From positions 1 through 54,884 of the forward strand of contig NJBM01000028.1 in NCBI GenBank assembly GCA_005223045.1: a stretch of 54,884 bases of DNA, in the 5' to 3' direction. The position numbers and the translations under genes are program-made. The notes under the pieces were generated by a model, which saw nothing but the letters and a program-made list of their open reading frames with translations, had not been told where the DNA came from and made no database searches. Position 1 is the stretch's first letter, and every line of letters starts with the position of its first letter. Shown here piece by piece: positions 52,473-54,884 of the stretch. The stretch comes from Planctomycetes bacterium B3_Pla. GTDB lineage: Bacteria; Planctomycetota; Phycisphaerae; Sedimentisphaerales; Anaerobacaceae.

Positions 52473-54884
52473 ATCATCCCTTGCGGGCATCTCCTGTAAT
52501 TCGGCGGCACTCTGGTAGCCGGTATCGTTTGTCGGCCCGTAATAAGTGCCCGTCGCTGTTTCGCGTCCATTTCCGGATGGGTCGGAATCTGCCGGGTTGT
52601 GTTGGCCGGACGAGCCGTCCTGCTGCAATGGGTCCTTAAAAGCCTGTTGCGTCGATTGGTCTTCCTGGGAGAGCACAACTTCGAGCCGCTTTATCTGAAT
52701 GCCGCTGTTAGTAAGATTCTGGATAATCTGGGGCAGTGCCTGCTCGATTTCCGACCTGGTTTGTGCCTTGCTTACTTCCAATGTGCCGCTTATTTGCGCA
52801 TCCTGCTCTTGAAACTTTATGAAGACTTTCCCCAATTCGGGCGGATTCAGTTGAATTGTGATCTGCCTGTCCGCCGTTTGTGAGGAAATGGAGCTTTGAA
52901 CAGACTCGAGGATTTGTTTGCCCACATCTGCGGCGACGTCGCCGGTTGAGGCGGGCCGTGGCGGATTATCCGTCCCTGCGCTCTCTTGAGCAGTGGGGAG
53001 TTGCTCAGCAAATGAAACGTGGTTGCTGTTTTGCGAGAGTATCTGTTCGGAGTCTGGATAAAGGCCATTGTTCGAACTGGAGCCGGAACTGCCACGACTT
53101 TGTGTTTGATCCGTCGGTGCTTGCACGTCTTTTGTGTTCGGCTTCGGGACGGAATGAGTATTTAACAGGTCATTTTCCACCTGAGGAAATTTTTCGCCGG
53201 CAGGATTCGATGTTTTCAGAGACGCTTGCAGAGATTTGTCCGGATCAATCGCAACAAGCTCAGGCTGCGTTTCAGACGGCCCGGCTTGAACCGCTTTAAT
53301 AGGAGCATCCACCGTATTTGTGCTGCCGGCCGCATCGGTCGCTTTGCCGCCGTCGTCGACAGGGGATTCAGGCATCGGACTCTTTATGTTCGATGCCGGC
53401 ACTATTGGAGTAACGGCGACTGTCGGTTCTTTAGCGGCGGCGATTGTCTCGCCGACGGTATCGGCAGGAACTTCCGGCGATAGTACTTTGACATGCGTGC
53501 CTTGCTGGGTGGCCGTTTCTGTATCGATGACCGCCTCGTTTGAACTCGAAACTGTACCGTCAGTTGCGGCTTCCGCAGGCTGAATGGTTACGGCAGGCGT
53601 ATGCCGGATAGTTTCGGGTGAGACGCTGTTGAGTCCCAACGGGCCTTTGTCGGTAGTTGGGAGAGGTTTGATTTCGACTGATTGTGCAGTGCGCCCGATA
53701 GCAGGTGGAGATTTTTCGGCCTTCGCCGCGGCGATCAGTTCGGCAAGCTGGCGTCCGGCTTTCGGCTCGATTCTTGTGGCCGCTCCGTCCCTGCTCTGCT
53801 CTACGGGTGCGGAATTCTGGGCGCGCCAGGCTTGCACTATATCCGGTTGTTGAGCGGCGTTGAAGCCGGGGCCTTGCCCCTTCAACCTGGGGCTGTTTTG
53901 AGTATTCTGCGGAGCATCGGTAGCTTTGCCGCCGTCGTCGACAGGAGTCTCAGGCATCGGACTATTCATGTCCGGTGCCGGCGCTGTTGGAGTGCCGACG
54001 ACAGGCGAAGTGTCAGCGATTGTCTCGCCGCCGGTATCGGCAGGAACTTCCGGCGCTATTACTTTGGCATGCGTGCCTTGCTGTGTGGCCGTTTCTGTGT
54101 CGATGACCGCCTCGTTTGAACTCGAAATTGTACCGTCGGTTGCGGCTTCCACCGGCTGAATAGTTGCGGCAGGCGTATGCCGGATAGTTTCGGGTGAGAC
54201 GCTGTTGAGTCCCAACGGGCCTTTATCGGTAGTTGGGAGAGGTTTGATTTCGACTGATTGTGCAGTGCGCCCGGCGGCAGGTAGGGATTTTTCGGCCTTC
54301 GCCGCGGCGATCAGTTCGGCAAGCTGGCGTCCGGCTTTCGGCTCGATTCTTGTGGCCGCTCCGTCCCTGCTCTGCTCTACGGGTACGGAATTCATGGCTC
54401 GCCAGGCTTGCACTATATCCGGTTGTTGAGCAGCGTTGAATCCGGGGCCTTGTCCATTTGACCTGGGGCTGTTTTGAGTATTCTGCGGAGCTTCGGTCGC
54501 TTTGCCGCCGTCCTCGACAGGAGTCTCAAGCATCGGACTCTTTATGTTCGCTGCCGGCGCTGCCGGAGTGCCGGCGACAGGCGAAGTCTCGGCGACTGTC
54601 GGTTCTTTACCGGCGGCTTGCAGAGATTTGTCCGGATCAATCGCAACAAGCTCAGGCTGCGTTTCAGACGGCCCGGTTTGAACTGCCGTGATGCGAGCAT
54701 CCGCCGTATTTGCGCTGTCGGTCGCATCGGTTGCTTTGCCGCCATCGTCGATAGGGTTCTCAGGCATCGGACTATTCATGTCCGGTGCCGGCGCTGTTGG
54801 AGTGCCGACGACAGGCGAAGTGTCAGCGATTGTCTCGCCGCCGGTATCGGCAGGAACTTCCGGCGCTATTACTTTGGCATGCGT
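52452..54884 (-). CDS. fliK: Flagellar hook-length control protein FliK, partial (5' end outside window)
   Basis: The frame is open from the window edge to a TAG at 52452-52454, giving 810 residues so far; the start is not in the window. The last 120 residues hold the FliK C-terminal domain: QITIQLNPPELGKVFIKFQ, then GTLEVSKAQTRSEIEQALPQI and IQIKRLEVVLSQ. The N-terminal portion is low-complexity, acidic/Pro/Thr-rich and composed of long imperfect repeats. FliK measures hook length as a secreted ruler and switches the export gate to late substrates. The extended repeats would lengthen the ruler. It lies convergent to the TPR-GT operon. Confidence 0.85.
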   Translation of the reverse strand, partial: THAKVIAPEVPADTGGETIADTSPVVGTPTAPAPDMNSPMPENPIDDGGKATDATDSANTADARITAVQTGPSETQPELVAIDPDKSLQAAGKEPTVAETSPVAGTPAAPAANIKSPMLETPVEDGGKATEAPQNTQNSPRSNGQGPGFNAAQQPDIVQAWRAMNSVPVEQSRDGAATRIEPKAGRQLAELIAAAKAEKSLPAAGRTAQSVEIKPLPTTDKGPLGLNSVSPETIRHTPAATIQPVEAATDGTISSSNEAVIDTETATQQGTHAKVIAPEVPADTGGETIADTSPVVGTPTAPAPDMNSPMPETPVDDGGKATDAPQNTQNSPRLKGQGPGFNAAQQPDIVQAWRAQNSAPVEQSRDGAATRIEPKAGRQLAELIAAAKAEKSPPAIGRTAQSVEIKPLPTTDKGPLGLNSVSPETIRHTPAVTIQPAEAATDGTVSSSNEAVIDTETATQQGTHVKVLSPEVPADTVGETIAAAKEPTVAVTPIVPASNIKSPMPESPVDDGGKATDAAGSTNTVDAPIKAVQAGPSETQPELVAIDPDKSLQASLKTSNPAGEKFPQVENDLLNTHSVPKPNTKDVQAPTDQTQSRGSSGSSSNNGLYPDSEQILSQNSNHVSFAEQLPTAQESAGTDNPPRPASTGDVAADVGKQILESVQSSISSQTADRQITIQLNPPELGKVFIKFQEQDAQISGTLEVSKAQTRSEIEQALPQIIQNLTNSGIQIKRLEVVLSQEDQSTQQAFKDPLQQDGSSGQHNPADSDPSGNGRETATGTYYGPTNDTGYQSAAELQEMPARDDSINFLV
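53488..54884. repeat. Long internal repeats within fliK
   Basis: Two copies of a roughly 576-bp unit are near-identical: the segment from 53592 recurs at 54168. The last 104 bases of the window (54781-54884) are identical to 53971-54074, an 810-bp offset. A second unit type (PSETQPELVAIDPDKSLQA at protein level) occurs near 53224 and 54617. The mosaic shows repeated in-frame duplication, and the near-identity suggests it is recent or maintained by recombination. Confidence 0.85.

Noticed and set aside
34624..54884. CRISPR array or other spaced repeats in the repeat-rich areas
   Set aside because: The recurring blocks are coding repeats (GT41 modules, TPRs, FliK units) in frame, with no short palindromic repeats separated by unique spacers.

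Overview
ORGANISM. The window looks like a chromosome segment of a flagellated, probably anaerobic member of the Planctomycetota, plausibly Phycisphaerae/Sedimentisphaerales-like. This is inferred from gene content only: secreted PVC-type carbohydrate proteins (right-handed beta-helix, DUF2961/GH172, ThuA-like, heparinase II/III, Tat-type Gfo/Idh), an HzsA-related c-type heme protein, a tungsten-type aldehyde ferredoxin oxidoreductase, and a planctomycete-style flagellin.

LEFT PART (1-20,040). A truncated IS5-type transposase is followed by a secreted beta-helix protein, a two-gene thiamine-diphosphate dehydrogenase E1 (alpha subunit with a Tat-like leader), a tandem YgiT-type zinc-finger protein and a GYD-domain protein. 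Between about 6.1 and 8.7 kb is a decayed mobile region: an integrase-like transposase, a truncated ParB-like gene, a P27-type terminase small subunit and a putative integrase 3' fragment that abuts the 3' end of tRNA-Arg(ACG). Next come the HzsA-related protein, an AOR plus MoaD/ThiS pair, GH172, ThuA, heparinase, Gfo/Idh and a CBS-pair protein.

CENTRE (20,360-47,912, all on the minus strand). This is a large flagellin-glycosylation island. Flagellin has a textbook sigma-28 promoter (TAAA-N15-GCCGATAA) and is followed by fliS. Next come four GT41 (SPINDLY/OGT-like) genes holding six catalytic modules, two of them double-module fusions, with two more GCCGATAA boxes in front of them. Tightly packed sugar genes follow: a GDP-mannose-4,6-dehydratase-like enzyme, three unusual extended SDRs, a TylF-type methyltransferase, a split transketolase, three B12-type radical SAM enzymes, an RmlC-like epimerase, a DegT-fold enzyme with His in place of the PLP lysine, and HddA/HddC for GDP-heptose. 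Many of these genes overlap by ATGA, so they probably form one operon. My reading is that the island makes a GDP-linked, deoxygenated and possibly methylated and C-branched heptose-type sugar and attaches it to flagellin. This is the best candidate for an undescribed system.

RIGHT PART (48,161-54,884). On the plus strand, two TPR-GT9-like proteins flank a GT2 glycosyltransferase in a translationally coupled trio. It converges on a partial fliK (hook-length control) gene whose N-terminal region contains large, recently duplicated repeats. Limits: all family calls are by eye, and alignments, active-site calls and pathway order are untested.
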